NCBI RefSeq assembly: GCF_051233685.1 | Contig: NZ_JBAMMY010000297.1 | Location: forward strand, 1-64,000 | Length of the DNA: 64,000 nt | From: RPRI01 sp051233685 | Lineage (GTDB): Bacteria; Desulfobacterota; Desulfobacteria; Desulfobacterales; RPRI01 | Reading direction: 5' to 3' | Shown: piece after piece, positions 9,053-17,529 of the stretch | Layout of the letters: every line of letters starts with the position of its first letter | Position numbering within the stretch: position 1 is the stretch's first letter | Notes under the pieces: generated by a model | Database searches by the model: none | What the model was told of the DNA's origin: nothing | The model's input: the letters and a program-made list of their open reading frames with translations, nothing else | Made by a program: the position numbers and the translations under genes

Positions 9053-10066
9053 ATGAGCATGAGCAGGATATCGGGATTCAGGATATCAGCTATAATTATC
9101 AGCTTAATAGCAGTAATCTCATCAGCACAGGCTGAAGTAAAAAAGCCGCCGTTGGATGAAAAAGCGGCAGTAGTCAACGGCATGCCTGTTTACAGGGAAG
9201 AGCTTGATGAAGAGATTATAAAGATTCAAAAAGCCATACTGGGATATGGAAAACCTCTTACCGTGAGCAAGGTAAAATCTGTTCAAAAAGATGTATTGGA
9301 AAGCCTGATCCGCCAGGAGATTCTTTATCAGGAAAGCCTGAAATCCGGAATCAAACCCGATGAAAAAAGTATCGACAAAGAAATTAAAACTTTGATAGGG
9401 CAATTCAAGAGCGAGACGGATTATAAGAATGCATTAAACAGGCGTAACATATCTCCGGAGATGCTCAGATCTCGTCTGCTGAAAAATAATGTGCTTCAGC
9501 AATATATTGGACGTCTTGCTGAAAAGACAAGCGTGTCAGACAATGATATCATCGAGTACTACCAGGGCCGCATCGAGCTTTTTAAACAACCGCTTCAGGT
9601 GCGTGTCAGCCATATCTTTATCCGGACTGATCCGAAATGGGACGCCCCCCGTAAACAGGAGGAGCGTCGCAAAGCCGAGCAGATACTGAAGGATATTAAA
9701 CAAGGGAAGGATTTTGCTGTCATTGCGGGAGAACATTCGGACGGGCCCACAAAAACAAAAGGCGGGGACCTTGGTTATATCAAAATGGGACAACTTGATA
9801 ATAAACTCGAAGATGCGGTTTTCAAGCTGAAAACCGGCGAACTGAGTAACATTGTTGAGACCGACAATGGTTTTCATATTTTTAAAGCCACGGACAAAAA
9901 ACCTGAAACCGTGCTTTCGTATGAAGATGTCAAAGAGAAAATAAGACAGTTTCTCCATGAAGAAAAAGCAAAGCGGGAAGCAGATCAGCAGGCTGGAAAG
10001 TTACGCGAAAAGGCGACGGTTGAGATTCTGCTGAATGAAGAAGGAAGTTTGGCAAAGATTCAATGA
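9053..10066 (+). CDS. Periplasmic PpiC/SurA-type peptidyl-prolyl isomerase (EpsD-like)
   Basis: A strong ribosome site (AGGGGGT) precedes ATG. The signal peptide ends near residue 27 (ISSAQAEV). A SurA_N-like helical domain (about 35-155) is followed by a parvulin domain (about 180-280) with VRVSHIFIR, GGDLGYIKMGQL and FKLKTGELSNIVETDNGFHI. Parvulin proteins of this type (EpsD family) recur in exosortase loci and probably help fold exported proteins. The 3' end overlaps a relic of manC, so the last few residues may derive from a deletion junction. Confidence 0.82.
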   Translation: MSMSRISGFRISAIIISLIAVISSAQAEVKKPPLDEKAAVVNGMPVYREELDEEIIKIQKAILGYGKPLTVSKVKSVQKDVLESLIRQEILYQESLKSGIKPDEKSIDKEIKTLIGQFKSETDYKNALNRRNISPEMLRSRLLKNNVLQQYIGRLAEKTSVSDNDIIEYYQGRIELFKQPLQVRVSHIFIRTDPKWDAPRKQEERRKAEQILKDIKQGKDFAVIAGEHSDGPTKTKGGDLGYIKMGQLDNKLEDAVFKLKTGELSNIVETDNGFHIFKATDKKPETVLSYEDVKEKIRQFLHEEKAKREADQQAGKLREKATVEILLNEEGSLAKIQ

Positions 10067-10325
10067 TAAATTAAATCGACGAAGCGATCTTGATTTCTAT
10101 CGACTGGATATTGAATCATTTGCTGCCTGCCCGAGCGATTCCATAGATTACGCGATAATGGAAAAAACATCCTGCGGAGTTATTATTGCCCTTGAATCGG
10201 ATTGGAATGACCTTTTGGAAAATCCCGGTAAAATACCGCTGGAATTGATTGAGATACAATCCGGTCGATATTTGCGTGAAGACGATATCGAACGCATGGA
10301 TGATATTTACGGGCGATCTGAATAA
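10035..10325 (+). pseudogene. manC: Relic of manC (mannose-1-phosphate guanylyltransferase)
   Basis: The 96-residue frame joins two separated pieces of ManC/AlgA. The first half carries the nucleotidyltransferase signature FAACPSDSIDYAIMEKT. After SDWNDL the sequence jumps to LELIEIQSGRYLREDDIERM, which is the cupin-type C-terminal motif of ManC. The N-terminal two-thirds, including the GTP-binding start, and the domain between the two pieces are missing, so it cannot be active. It overlaps the PPIase gene by 32 bases. Together with the manB relic downstream it shows that a GDP-mannose pathway was once encoded here. Confidence 0.85.
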
Positions 10326-10350
10326 AATCTAAGGTCCCGACAAATGGGAA

Positions 10351-11082
10351 ATGAAACCACGAAAAACTTATATGGCATTTATTATTGGTTTGAGTATTGT
10401 ATTTCTTGTTCTATTTTTCCCTCAGATTCTGGTTTATACGAACCGTCCGGTCAAATCCGATGCAATTATACTTTTTGCCGGTCCTGATTTTAAAAACAGG
10501 CAGCAGGAAGCATACCAATTATTAGAAGAAGGATATGCCAGGTTTCTGCTTATCCCTAACAATTATCAGGTATTTCAGATGGTAAAAACATCTGACAAAC
10601 CGCTGCTGAACCGATCTCATCCTGCAAAAACGGATTTTATTGGACAAACTAAACAATATGCTTCAGCGAAGCCCGGAGGTATGAGCATATTGGTTCCGGT
10701 ACCCATCAATCTTCAATTTATAAGCGGGATCATAAAAAAGCGCTCGGAAAGATTTGAAGACACCCATCTGGAAATACTGATTGCCAGGGAAATGATGAAA
10801 CAACTTCATCTTAAATCGGCTATCTTCGTCAGTTCGCCTCACCATATGCTAAGGATCAGAATAATTGCAGTCAGGGTTTTCCATGAAATATTATTTCCTG
10901 CTTGGCAAGGAAGGAAAAGTCGGGACGGGTTCATGCTGACATTTGTTTCGAGCAGATATTCGGATGCATCCGGTAATATGCTTTCACTGATAAGAAATAA
11001 TCGTAACTTAAAGTATATTTACCTGGAATATATAAAAATAATATGGTTTCTGATTTATCAACCTTTTACAGGCTGTAGCTAA
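10351..11082 (+). CDS. DUF218 (YdcF/SanA-like) membrane protein
   Basis: 243 residues with an N-terminal membrane segment (about 8-28) and a periplasmic DUF218-type domain: SDAIILFAG, then FEDTHLEILIAREMM, then SAIFVSSPHHMLR. Proteins of this family are found in envelope and exosortase loci; their biochemical role is not settled. A paralogue with the same motifs (YENTHIELLVA, IIFVSSSYHMRR, EYAKIAWFL) lies at the far end of the locus (31,876-32,493). It separates the manC and manB relics. Confidence 0.7.
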   Translation: MKPRKTYMAFIIGLSIVFLVLFFPQILVYTNRPVKSDAIILFAGPDFKNRQQEAYQLLEEGYARFLLIPNNYQVFQMVKTSDKPLLNRSHPAKTDFIGQTKQYASAKPGGMSILVPVPINLQFISGIIKKRSERFEDTHLEILIAREMMKQLHLKSAIFVSSPHHMLRIRIIAVRVFHEILFPAWQGRKSRDGFMLTFVSSRYSDASGNMLSLIRNNRNLKYIYLEYIKIIWFLIYQPFTGCS

Positions 11083-11093
11083 ACAGGTATATT

Positions 11094-11848
11094 ATGAAAG
11101 AGAATAATACTTTAGATTTGAACTGCTTTAAGGCTTACGATATCCGCGGCAGAGTGCCTGACGATCTTAACGGGGATATCGCATATCGTATCGGAAGGGC
11201 ATATGCTGAATTTCTGAAGCCATCCGGAGTTGTTGTGGGCCGTGATATCCGTCTTACAAGTGCATTACTTGCCGATTCCCTGTCACTTGAACATTGAGTC
11301 TGCATATGTTCCCATATGCTTGGGTATGTGGACATATCCAACCTGAAACCGCTTAAAATCGTAGTCAACTCCGGCAATGGTTGCACCGGCAGAATTATTG
11401 ATCTGCTTGAACAGCATCTTCCTGTTTTGTTTGTCAAAATAAATCATAATCCGGATGGACACTTTCCAAACGGCATACCAAATCCTTTGCTGCCCGAAAA
11501 TCGTGCTTCAACGATTGCTGCGGTAAGATAAAATCAGGCGGATATAGGGATTGCATGGGATGGTGATTTTGATCGCTGTTTTCTGTTTGACGAAAATGGT
11601 ATTTTTATTGAAGGATATTATATTGTCGGACTTCTATCATCTGCTATGCTTGCAAAACACCTTGGCGAACGGATTATACATGATCCGCGTTCTACCTGGA
11701 ATACGATGGATATAGTAAACAATGCCGGTGGCGTCCCGAGCGCTTCAATCTTCGTTGTTCAAATACAGAGCCGGTAGTGAGGCTTAATGTTGACGCCAGG
11801 GCTGATGAGCACCTTATGCGGGAGAAGACCGAAGAGATTTTAGCCTGA
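11094..11848 (+). pseudogene. manB: Relic of manB/cpsG (phosphomannomutase)
   Basis: Three separated ManB pieces are legible. The N-terminus at 11,094-11,297 reads CFKAYDIRGRVPDDLN and stops after SLSLEH. A deletion and frameshift then lead to HMLGYVDISNLKPLK to IPNPLLPENR, ending at TAA 11,529-11,531. That stop is consistent with GAA to TAA, because the same frame continues NQADIGIAWDGDFDRCFLF. A second deletion after the segment WNTMDIVNNAGG leads to the C-terminus FNLRCSNTEPVVRLNVDAR and TGA at 11,846. The phosphoserine loop is lost, so it cannot be functional. Confidence 0.9.
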
Positions 11849-11888
11849 TAGACTTATTAAATTACCTCAACAAAAAGAAAGATTTATC

Positions 11889-12974
11889 ATGAAGAAAGCA
11901 CTTATTACCGGCATTACAGGACAGGATGGAGCATATCTCGCAGAGTTTCTGATTGAGAAAGGATATATAGTACACGGAATTAAACGCAGAGCATCACTTT
12001 TTAATACCGATAGAATTGATCATTTATACCAGGACCCTCACGAGGGCCGGATGAGCTTTGTACTTCATTACGGCGATCTCACCGATTCAACCAATCTGAT
12101 CCGTATCATACAGGAAGTTCAGCCCGATGAAATATATAATCTTGCAGCTCAAAGTCATGTTCAGGTATCTTTTGAAACGCCGGAATACACTGCAAACGCC
12201 GATGGCTTAGGTACACTGCGCATTTTGGAAGCCATTCGCATACTTGGAATGGAGAAGCGGACGCGATTCTATCAGGCGTCAACTTCCGAGCTATATGGAA
12301 AGGTGCAGGAAGTGCCTCAAAGAGAAAGCACACCTTTTTATCCCAGAAGTCCTTATGCTGCGGCAAAACTCTATGCTTACTGGATTACGGTCAACTACCG
12401 CGAAGCCTATGGTTATTTTGCCTGCAACGGTATTTTGTTCAACCATGAGTCTCCGTTGCGAGGTGAGACATTCGTGACACGGAAAATAACCCGCGCCGTT
12501 GCCCGAATCAAGCTGGGGCTTCAAAAAAAAATTTTTCTTGGCAATCTTGATTCGCTGCGTGACTGGGGTCATGCAAAAGATTATGTCGAGGCCCAGTGGC
12601 TTATACTTCAGCAAAACGTTCCGGATGACTATGTGATTGCAACGGGCGAACAGCACTCTGTCCGGGAGTTTGTGGAAACGGCTTTCCGTAAAATAGGTAT
12701 TATCATTGTTTGGGCAGGAAAAGGCATTGATGAAAAAGGGATTAAAGAAAGTACCGGCGAAATACTGGTGGAAGTCGATCCGAGGTATTTTCGTCCTACT
12801 GAAGTAGAGACACTGCTTGGAGATCCTAAAAAAGCCAAAGAAAAGCTTGGTTGGAGTACAAAGGTAAGCTTTGATGAACTCGTTTCCGAGATGGTGAGAG
12901 AAGATTTATGTGAAGCCGAGCGGGATTTACTTTGCAAGAAGAAAGGGTTTAAAACATTTTGCTATCATGAATAA
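11889..12974 (+). CDS. gmd: GDP-mannose 4,6-dehydratase
   Basis: Converts GDP-D-mannose to GDP-4-keto-6-deoxymannose, the first committed step to GDP-fucose or GDP-rhamnose. It is an extended short-chain dehydrogenase with the nucleotide loop TGITGQDGAYLAEFL at the N-terminus, KRRASLFNTDRIDHLY, the catalytic Ser/Thr-Tyr-Lys set (STSELYGKVQE with SPYAAAKLYAYW), and the NHESPLRGETFVTRKITRA block. Full length at 361 residues. It overlaps fcl by 8 bases. Its substrate must come from a ManB/ManC pair elsewhere, because both neighbours are relics. Confidence 0.95.
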   Translation: MKKALITGITGQDGAYLAEFLIEKGYIVHGIKRRASLFNTDRIDHLYQDPHEGRMSFVLHYGDLTDSTNLIRIIQEVQPDEIYNLAAQSHVQVSFETPEYTANADGLGTLRILEAIRILGMEKRTRFYQASTSELYGKVQEVPQRESTPFYPRSPYAAAKLYAYWITVNYREAYGYFACNGILFNHESPLRGETFVTRKITRAVARIKLGLQKKIFLGNLDSLRDWGHAKDYVEAQWLILQQNVPDDYVIATGEQHSVREFVETAFRKIGIIIVWAGKGIDEKGIKESTGEILVEVDPRYFRPTEVETLLGDPKKAKEKLGWSTKVSFDELVSEMVREDLCEAERDLLCKKKGFKTFCYHE

Positions 12975-13890
12975 ATCATCAATAATTTATATTGCCGGAC
13001 ACAATGGGCTTGTAGGTTCGGCAATTACAAGAAGGTTGAAGTCAGAAAATTATTCCAACCTGATTATGTGCGCCAGCAGCGATCTTGATTTGAAAAAGCA
13101 GGCTGATGTGAAGACTTTCTTTAAAGACAACAGGCCCGAATATGTATTTCTGGCAGCTGCGAAAGTAGGCGGCATATATGCAAACAATACCTATCCTGCC
13201 GATTTCATTTATGACAATCTGATGATTCAGACTAATATTATTCACTCATCTTATTTATTTGGTGTAAAGAAACTGTTATTTCTTGGAAGCTCATGCATTT
13301 ATCCCAAAAATTGCCCACAGCCGATGAAAGAAGAATATCTGCTTTCCGGATATCTTGAGACTACAAACGAACCCTATGCAGTTGCCAAGATAGCAGGCAT
13401 TAAAATGTGTCAGGCTTACAACCGCCAATACGGAACAAATTATATTTCCGTAATGCCGACCAATCTTTACGGTCCCGGCGATAACTATGACCTGCATAAT
13501 TCCCATGTTCTTCCTGCGCTTATACGAAAATTCTCCGAGGCTAAAGCTGAAAATATACCTTTTGTGGAAATATGGGGCACAGGAACACCGCGGCGTGAAT
13601 TCCTTTATATGGACGATCTTGCGGACGCCTGTGTTTTTCTAATGCAGAACTATAATGAAGGAGAAATCGTCAATATAGGAGTTGGCAAAGATCTTACCAT
13701 TAAAGAACTGGCCGAACTGATCAAAAAAATTGCAGGATATAAGGGCGAATTGAGATTTGATCACACAAAGCCGGACGGCACATTGAGAAAGCTGCTGGAT
13801 GTTTCGAAGCTGACTGCTATGGGATGGGAGGCGAAAACAGGACTTGAAGAAGGAATCAGTCGCACCTGCATATCTTACGAGAAGATATAA
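12967..13890 (+). CDS. fcl: GDP-L-fucose synthase
   Basis: A 3,5-epimerase/4-reductase that turns GDP-4-keto-6-deoxymannose into GDP-L-fucose. It has the NADP loop IAGHNGLVGSAITRRL, the SSCIYPKNCPQPMKE block, the catalytic YAVAKIAGIKMC, and the NLYGPGDNYDLHNSHVLPAL block. 308 residues from ATG 12,967, which overlaps the gmd stop region; the longer frame from 12,910 only runs back inside gmd. With gmd it forms a coupled pair, suggesting fucose in the exopolysaccharide. Confidence 0.95.
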   Translation: MNKSSIIYIAGHNGLVGSAITRRLKSENYSNLIMCASSDLDLKKQADVKTFFKDNRPEYVFLAAAKVGGIYANNTYPADFIYDNLMIQTNIIHSSYLFGVKKLLFLGSSCIYPKNCPQPMKEEYLLSGYLETTNEPYAVAKIAGIKMCQAYNRQYGTNYISVMPTNLYGPGDNYDLHNSHVLPALIRKFSEAKAENIPFVEIWGTGTPRREFLYMDDLADACVFLMQNYNEGEIVNIGVGKDLTIKELAELIKKIAGYKGELRFDHTKPDGTLRKLLDVSKLTAMGWEAKTGLEEGISRTCISYEKI

Positions 13891-13994
13891 AACAAATAAA
13901 ATTTGGCCCAAGACGTGCTTTGACTTTATACAGATTTCATAACTCAACACTCAAAACCTTAAACTGTGAACTCTTTGCATAAAATAATTTAAAC

Positions 13995-14023
13995 TTGACA
14001 TATGGCCTGACGAATCATAATAT
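13995..14023 (+). promoter_or_regulatory. Sigma-70 promoter of toxin-antitoxin module 1
   Basis: TTGACA at 13,995-14,000 and TAATAT at 14,018-14,023 are separated by exactly 17 bases, just upstream of the antitoxin start at 14,051. An AAGGAG ribosome site follows. Confidence 0.7.
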
Positions 14024-14050
14024 GAATCAAAATGATGTAAGGAGAGATTC

Positions 14051-14299
14051 ATGAGTCAGATAACCATAAGGGGAATAGACCCTGAAATTGAAAAAGAAAT
14101 TAGAAAAATTGCAAAAGATAGACGGCAATCTATAAATAATGTTATCTCTGAGATTATTCGTCAAAAATTTCAAAATAATAAAAATAAACATAGAGCGGAA
14201 TCACTTATACAATTTGCAGGTGGATGGAATCGTGAAGATGCTCTATCATTTATGGATTCAATAAAGTTTTTTGAGCAAATTGACGAGACAATGTGGTAA
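14051..14299 (+). CDS. Antitoxin, ribbon-helix-helix type (module 1)
   Basis: 82 residues with a good ribosome site (AAGGAG). The N-terminus MSQITIRGIDPEIEKEI followed by DRRQSINNVISEII reads as a ribbon-helix-helix DNA-binding domain, as in FitA/VapB antitoxins. The remaining half should wrap the toxin. Its stop overlaps the toxin start (TAATG), the usual coupling. Probably autoregulated together with its toxin from the promoter just upstream. Confidence 0.8.
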   Translation: MSQITIRGIDPEIEKEIRKIAKDRRQSINNVISEIIRQKFQNNKNKHRAESLIQFAGGWNREDALSFMDSIKFFEQIDETMW

Positions 14300-14703
14300 T
14301 GAAGCTTTTGCTGGATACAAACGGCTATGTTGGATTTAAAATGGGCAATTCTGAGATTGTCGAATATCTTGTTCAAGCGGAAAATATTTTTATTTCTCCG
14401 ATTGTATTGGGGGAATTGATGTTTGGTTTTCTTAACGGCAATAGATTCCAGGAGAATATGATCGAACTTAAGCGCTTCATTAACCATGAAGCAGTTGAGG
14501 AAATACAGATTGGAGATGTTACCGCAGACCGATATTCGAGGATAGCAATGCAGTTAAAACGGCAGGGCACACCGATTCCAAGTAATGATATATGGATTGC
14601 CGCTCAAACAATGGAGTATGGTGCTGAGCTGGTTACAATGGACAGACATTTTGAAAAAATCACCGGTTTGGTTTATCGTTATTTTTCTTTTCCGAACATT
14701 TGA
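14299..14703 (+). CDS. VapC-type PIN-domain toxin (module 1)
   Basis: A ribonuclease toxin. PIN-domain acidic residues are visible: the N-terminal LLLDTNGYVG, the internal VLGELMFG, SNDIWIAAQTME and the C-terminal LVTMDRHF. The frame extends 6 bases to a GTG, but ATG at 14,299 overlaps the antitoxin stop by one base and is preferred. 134 residues, a normal length. Expected to cleave tRNA or rRNA, as VapC proteins do; the target cannot be read. Confidence 0.85.
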   Translation: MKLLLDTNGYVGFKMGNSEIVEYLVQAENIFISPIVLGELMFGFLNGNRFQENMIELKRFINHEAVEEIQIGDVTADRYSRIAMQLKRQGTPIPSNDIWIAAQTMEYGAELVTMDRHFEKITGLVYRYFSFPNI

Positions 14704-14737
14704 TTCTTTATAACTGGTACCTTTCCAAATTATAGAT

Positions 14738-14788
14738 GTTGGGGAGGTGAGCGAGCCCTTTAGGGTGAGCTCGCGGAGCCTCCCCAAC
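14738..14788. repeat. Long hairpin after toxin-antitoxin module 1
   Basis: TTGGGGAGG at the left pairs with CCTCCCCAA at the right, with a second stem GAGCGAGC / GCTCGC inside. There is no T-run, so it looks more like a palindromic intergenic element than a simple terminator, although it could end transcription. Confidence 0.5.
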
Positions 14789-14898
14789 TCTATAACTTGG
14801 GACATCATGAGATATTTTGGTTGTAGCTATTCATCATTCCAATTGAATCCGGGAACCTTCGCCCCCTTGAACCTTGAATCGTGAACTCTTTTTATAAC

Positions 14899-14969
14899 AC
14901 GAAACTCAATACAATTTTCCGTTTAGTCCTGAAAATCATAAGAAAGTTTAAATAGTTAGAATGTCTCCC
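14899..14969 (+). repeat. Island repeat, copy 1
   Basis: First of four same-orientation copies of a unit with the core AATCATAAGAAAGTTT (here 14,934-14,949), preceded by an AACTCAAT.CAAT.TTCCGTTTAGTCCTG-like arm and followed by TTAGAA.GTC. It follows module 1 and directly precedes the promoter of module 2. Confidence 0.75.
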
Positions 14970-14977
14970 AATCGGAC

Positions 14978-15006
14978 TTGACACAATTATTAATTTACAT
15001 TAAAAT
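14978..15006 (+). promoter_or_regulatory. Sigma-70 promoter of toxin-antitoxin module 2
   Basis: TTGACA at 14,978-14,983 and TAAAAT at 15,001-15,006 with a 17-base spacer, about 45 bases upstream of the antitoxin start. It abuts island repeat copy 1. Confidence 0.65.
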
Positions 15007-15049
15007 ATTTATAAAAATTCAAAAATGTTCTTTACCCATAGGAGTTTTT

Positions 15050-15295
15050 ATGAGAACAGCAGTAAATTATAAAAAACAGATAAATGATTTAACCAAAGAG
15101 TTGACAGAAGAAAAAATCCAGCAGTTGATAGCTTTCGGGCAGTTTCTTAAGGCAAAACAAGCAGGGTTTTCTTATACACAGATATCAGATAGTGCCGAAT
15201 ATGTGAGAGAGTTGAGATCAAAAGAGTCAAAACGAAGTAGGTCAGCGAAAAATTTCATCCAAGAGCTTATGGAATGGCAAAAGTCAGACTCTTAG
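15050..15295 (+). CDS. Putative antitoxin (module 2)
   Basis: 81 residues starting at ATG 15,050 behind AGGAG; the frame is open further upstream, but that part covers the promoter. The sequence is helical and charged (LTEEKIQQLIAFGQFLKAKQ) with no DNA-binding domain I can name. Identification as an antitoxin rests on its 22-base overlap with a PIN-domain toxin gene and its size. Confidence 0.65.
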   Translation: MRTAVNYKKQINDLTKELTEEKIQQLIAFGQFLKAKQAGFSYTQISDSAEYVRELRSKESKRSRSAKNFIQELMEWQKSDS

Positions 15296-15675
15296 TCGAT
15301 ACGGATATTCTTATCGACTTTTTGAAAAGAATAAAACCAGCCAGGGAGATATTTTTCTCCGACTCCATTGAAATCTATTGTTCAATCCTCAGCAAAAAGG
15401 AACTCCTCATTAAGCCTGGATTAAGTTCTTCCGAAAAGAAAAAAATTAACGATATATTATCGAAAATTAAGGTCTTGAAAATTGATAGCGATATAAACAA
15501 TAAATATATGATGCTGCTTGAGAAATATGGAACGCATCGCGCTTCAATGCCGGACTACGTCATAGCCGCCACGGCATGGGCCAAAAACCTTCCACTGCTT
15601 ACACGCAATACAAGGCATTTTAAGCATATAAAGGAAATAAAACTCGCTCCTGCCTATAAATATGAAAATAATTAA
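15274..15675 (+). CDS. VapC-type PIN-domain toxin (module 2)
   Basis: 133 residues. The PIN pattern is visible as LLVDTDILIDFLKR at the N-terminus, SILSKKELL, SMPDYVIAATAW and LLTRNTRHFKHI. Acidic residues at the expected places suggest an intact nuclease fold. It overlaps the antitoxin gene by 22 bases. Sequence is unlike the module 1 toxin, so the modules are not simple duplicates. Confidence 0.85.
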   Translation: MAKVRLLVDTDILIDFLKRIKPAREIFFSDSIEIYCSILSKKELLIKPGLSSSEKKKINDILSKIKVLKIDSDINNKYMMLLEKYGTHRASMPDYVIAATAWAKNLPLLTRNTRHFKHIKEIKLAPAYKYENN

Positions 15676-16130
15676 TTGCTCCGGAGCAAACGCTTCCCAG
15701 CTTTCCGGATAGTTTCAACTATGAACAGTAAGCACAAAACACAAAATGCAAAACCCAAAACACAACACAATGTTCATGGTTTATATCAATATATGATACC
15801 TCAAGTCGGTCCGGTCTGACATCAGGCGATGGCTTATTGCCTGACCGGCTTCCAGCCGGCCGGCAACATCCTGTCCATCCTGTTAATCCTGTCAAAAAAC
15901 TTTTTAATGATGACACTGCAAACGAGTGATACCGAGACATCCATCGAACTAAATTTTGTGGAACACCATGAATCCCGGAAATCATAAGAAAGTTTGAATG
16001 TTTAGAACGTCTCGCTATTGCACACAGTTTGTTTCCGCCGCTTTCATAACTCAAAACCTAATATTGACTACAGTGATGGGTTGTGTCATAATTTAAAACA
16101 AAATTCGAATAAATTGATAAATGGTGAAGC
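15676..16130. other. Gene-free stretch between toxin-antitoxin modules 2 and 3
   Basis: No gene is supported. It holds a hairpin at about 15,837-15,866 (TTGCC.G.CCGGCT / AGCCGG.CGGCAA), three tandem copies of an ATCCTGT(C/T) unit at 15,867-15,895, and island repeat copy 2. The ATCCTGTC unit recurs at 40,503-40,532. Confidence 0.6.
15966..16016 (+). repeat. Island repeat, copy 2
   Basis: Core AATCATAAGAAAGTTT at 15,980-15,995, followed by TTAGAACGTC. The left arm is more diverged than in the other copies. It lies 3' of module 2. Confidence 0.7.
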
Positions 16131-16322
16131 ATGAATGTGGCAGATAAAATTTGTGAAAAGGCTAGGGATCTTCCGGAGCCGTTGGCAAGAGAGGTACTCG
16201 AATTTATCAAGCGTATTCATGCTCAACAGGATATTTGTGTTGAAGACATGAAAAAGGCTCAGGTGCCGGTAATGAAACGGATTTGGGAAAACAAAGAAGA
16301 TGATGTCTGGAATAAGTTCTAG
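16131..16322 (+). CDS. Putative antitoxin (module 3)
   Basis: 63 residues: LPEPLAREVLEFIKRI is a helical pattern common in small antitoxins partnering PemK/MazF or PIN toxins. Start chosen at the first ATG, preceded by a weak GGTGAAG site. The 3' end overlaps the toxin relic by 23 bases. With the toxin frameshifted it may be an orphan. Confidence 0.65.
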   Translation: MNVADKICEKARDLPEPLAREVLEFIKRIHAQQDICVEDMKKAQVPVMKRIWENKEDDVWNKF

Positions 16323-16646
16323 CCCCGGCAACATAGTGGGTATTCCTTTTCCATATTCGGATCTGAAAACGGAGAAAAGACGTCCTGTCTTGGTAATAAC
16401 TCAGCCGGATCGGCATGGAGACTTTATATGCGTTGCTGTGACTTCGGTGCCCACACCTGAATACACGATAGCAATTGATAATGCCTCAATGAGCATCGGG
16501 AATTTACCTCGCAAGAGCTGGATTCGCTGTGACAAGAGCTCTTTACCCTGAGTGGATCGTTAATAGTAAGGCATTACGGAAGTCTTAAGAACGCAATCTT
16601 CAATATTGTCAGAGAAAAGATCTGTGGTTATCTTGGGTGTGTATGA
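16300..16646 (+). pseudogene. MazF/PemK-type toxin, frameshifted (module 3)
   Basis: The first 83 codons read as a PemK/MazF-like endoribonuclease (GNIVGIPFPYSDLK, RRPVLVITQPDRHGDF, SWIRCDK). A TGA then ends the frame at 16,549-16,551. Removing two bases from the AGAG at 16,535-16,538 restores a typical C-terminus (LFTLSGSLIVRHYGSLK, then IVREKICGYLG) ending at TGA 16,644-16,646. So a dinucleotide duplication appears to have inactivated the toxin. Confidence 0.8.
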
Positions 16647-16732
16647 CCAGAGGCGTTACCTCTTCGCGCCTTTGTGCTCCCAAAATGGCACTCGTCTGAT
16701 CTATTACTTCCTTGCACCTTTAACCCTTTTTA

Positions 16733-16806
16733 TGACACAACACTCAATCCAATCTTCCGTTTAGTCCTGGAAATCATAAGAAAGTTTAAATGTTTAGAAC
16801 GTCCCC
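16733..16806 (+). repeat. Island repeat, copy 3
   Basis: Core at 16,772-16,787, with the complete left arm (ACACTCAATCC, then TTCCGTTTAGTCCTGG) and the right TTTAGAACGTCCCC. It follows module 3 and is the best-preserved copy along with copy 4. Confidence 0.75.
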
Positions 16807-16930
16807 AAAACTGTCCCGCAGTTTTTCGTTTTTGCTGAATGTTGACAAACAGGTTGATTTAAAATATCATAAAAATCGTTAAGGTTTTTATATAATAAGT
16901 ATTTACTGAAAAAGGATTACAGAGGAAAAT

Positions 16931-17155
16931 ATGATTTCCCATCAAGAAACATCTTTTCAAAAGGCTATCGATGCTGTGGAGTCACTTCCATTTGATGATC
17001 GTGAGGAACTACTTGAGATACTTAGAATGCGGGTTGCCGAAGAGAGGCGTGATGAAATTGCAGCCAATGCAAAGGAAGCGTTGCAAGCTGTCAAAGAAAA
17101 GAGAGCGCACTTCGGGACAGTGGAAGATTTAAAAAAGGATCTCTTGAAAGATTGA
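16931..17155 (+). CDS. Putative RelB/ParD-type antitoxin (module 4)
   Basis: 74 residues, acidic and helical: AIDAVESLPFDDREELLEIL resembles the addiction-module antitoxins that pair with ParE/YafQ-like toxins. Its TGA overlaps the toxin ATG by one base (TGATG). No separate strong promoter was seen. Confidence 0.75.
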   Translation: MISHQETSFQKAIDAVESLPFDDREELLEILRMRVAEERRDEIAANAKEALQAVKEKRAHFGTVEDLKKDLLKD

Positions 17156-17439
17156 TGTATACTCTATCATGGTCAAATGGATTTCGTAGGGGGTTTAAAA
17201 AAGCTACGCGAAAAGACCCTGTTTTACAGGAGAAGATTTTCTCTGCACTGGAAAAGCTTTCAAGAGAACCATTTGATCCTTCACTTAAGGCTCATAAGTT
17301 GCATGGAAAATTGATCGGACTTTGGGCCTGCCAAGTCGAGTACGATTGTCGCATTGTATTCACATTTGACAAAGATCCGGATAGCGGGAAAGATTTGATT
17401 GTTCTTGTGGATATAGGAAAGCATGATGAGGTGTATTGA
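17155..17439 (+). CDS. RelE/ParE/YafQ-type toxin (module 4)
   Basis: 94 residues of a compact RelE-superfamily fold. The pattern FKKATRKDPVLQEKIF, then LKAHKLHGKLIGLWACQVEY, then DCRIVFTF and IGKHDEVY matches the YafQ-like mRNA interferase or plasmid-stabilisation toxins. ATG at 17,155 overlaps the antitoxin stop; the upstream TTG at 17,152 is less likely. It appears complete. Confidence 0.88.
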   Translation: MYTLSWSNGFRRGFKKATRKDPVLQEKIFSALEKLSREPFDPSLKAHKLHGKLIGLWACQVEYDCRIVFTFDKDPDSGKDLIVLVDIGKHDEVY

Positions 17440-17529
17440 AAAAATCCCGACTTTTGTATCCGTATTATGACCCCTGTTTCAATGCTTTTTTTATTCTTTT
17501 AACCACAAATCAAAACGCCAACAATAAAT

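Noticed and set aside
14738..14788. Rho-independent terminator for toxin-antitoxin module 1
   Set aside because: The hairpin is strong but no T-run follows; listed as a palindromic repeat instead.
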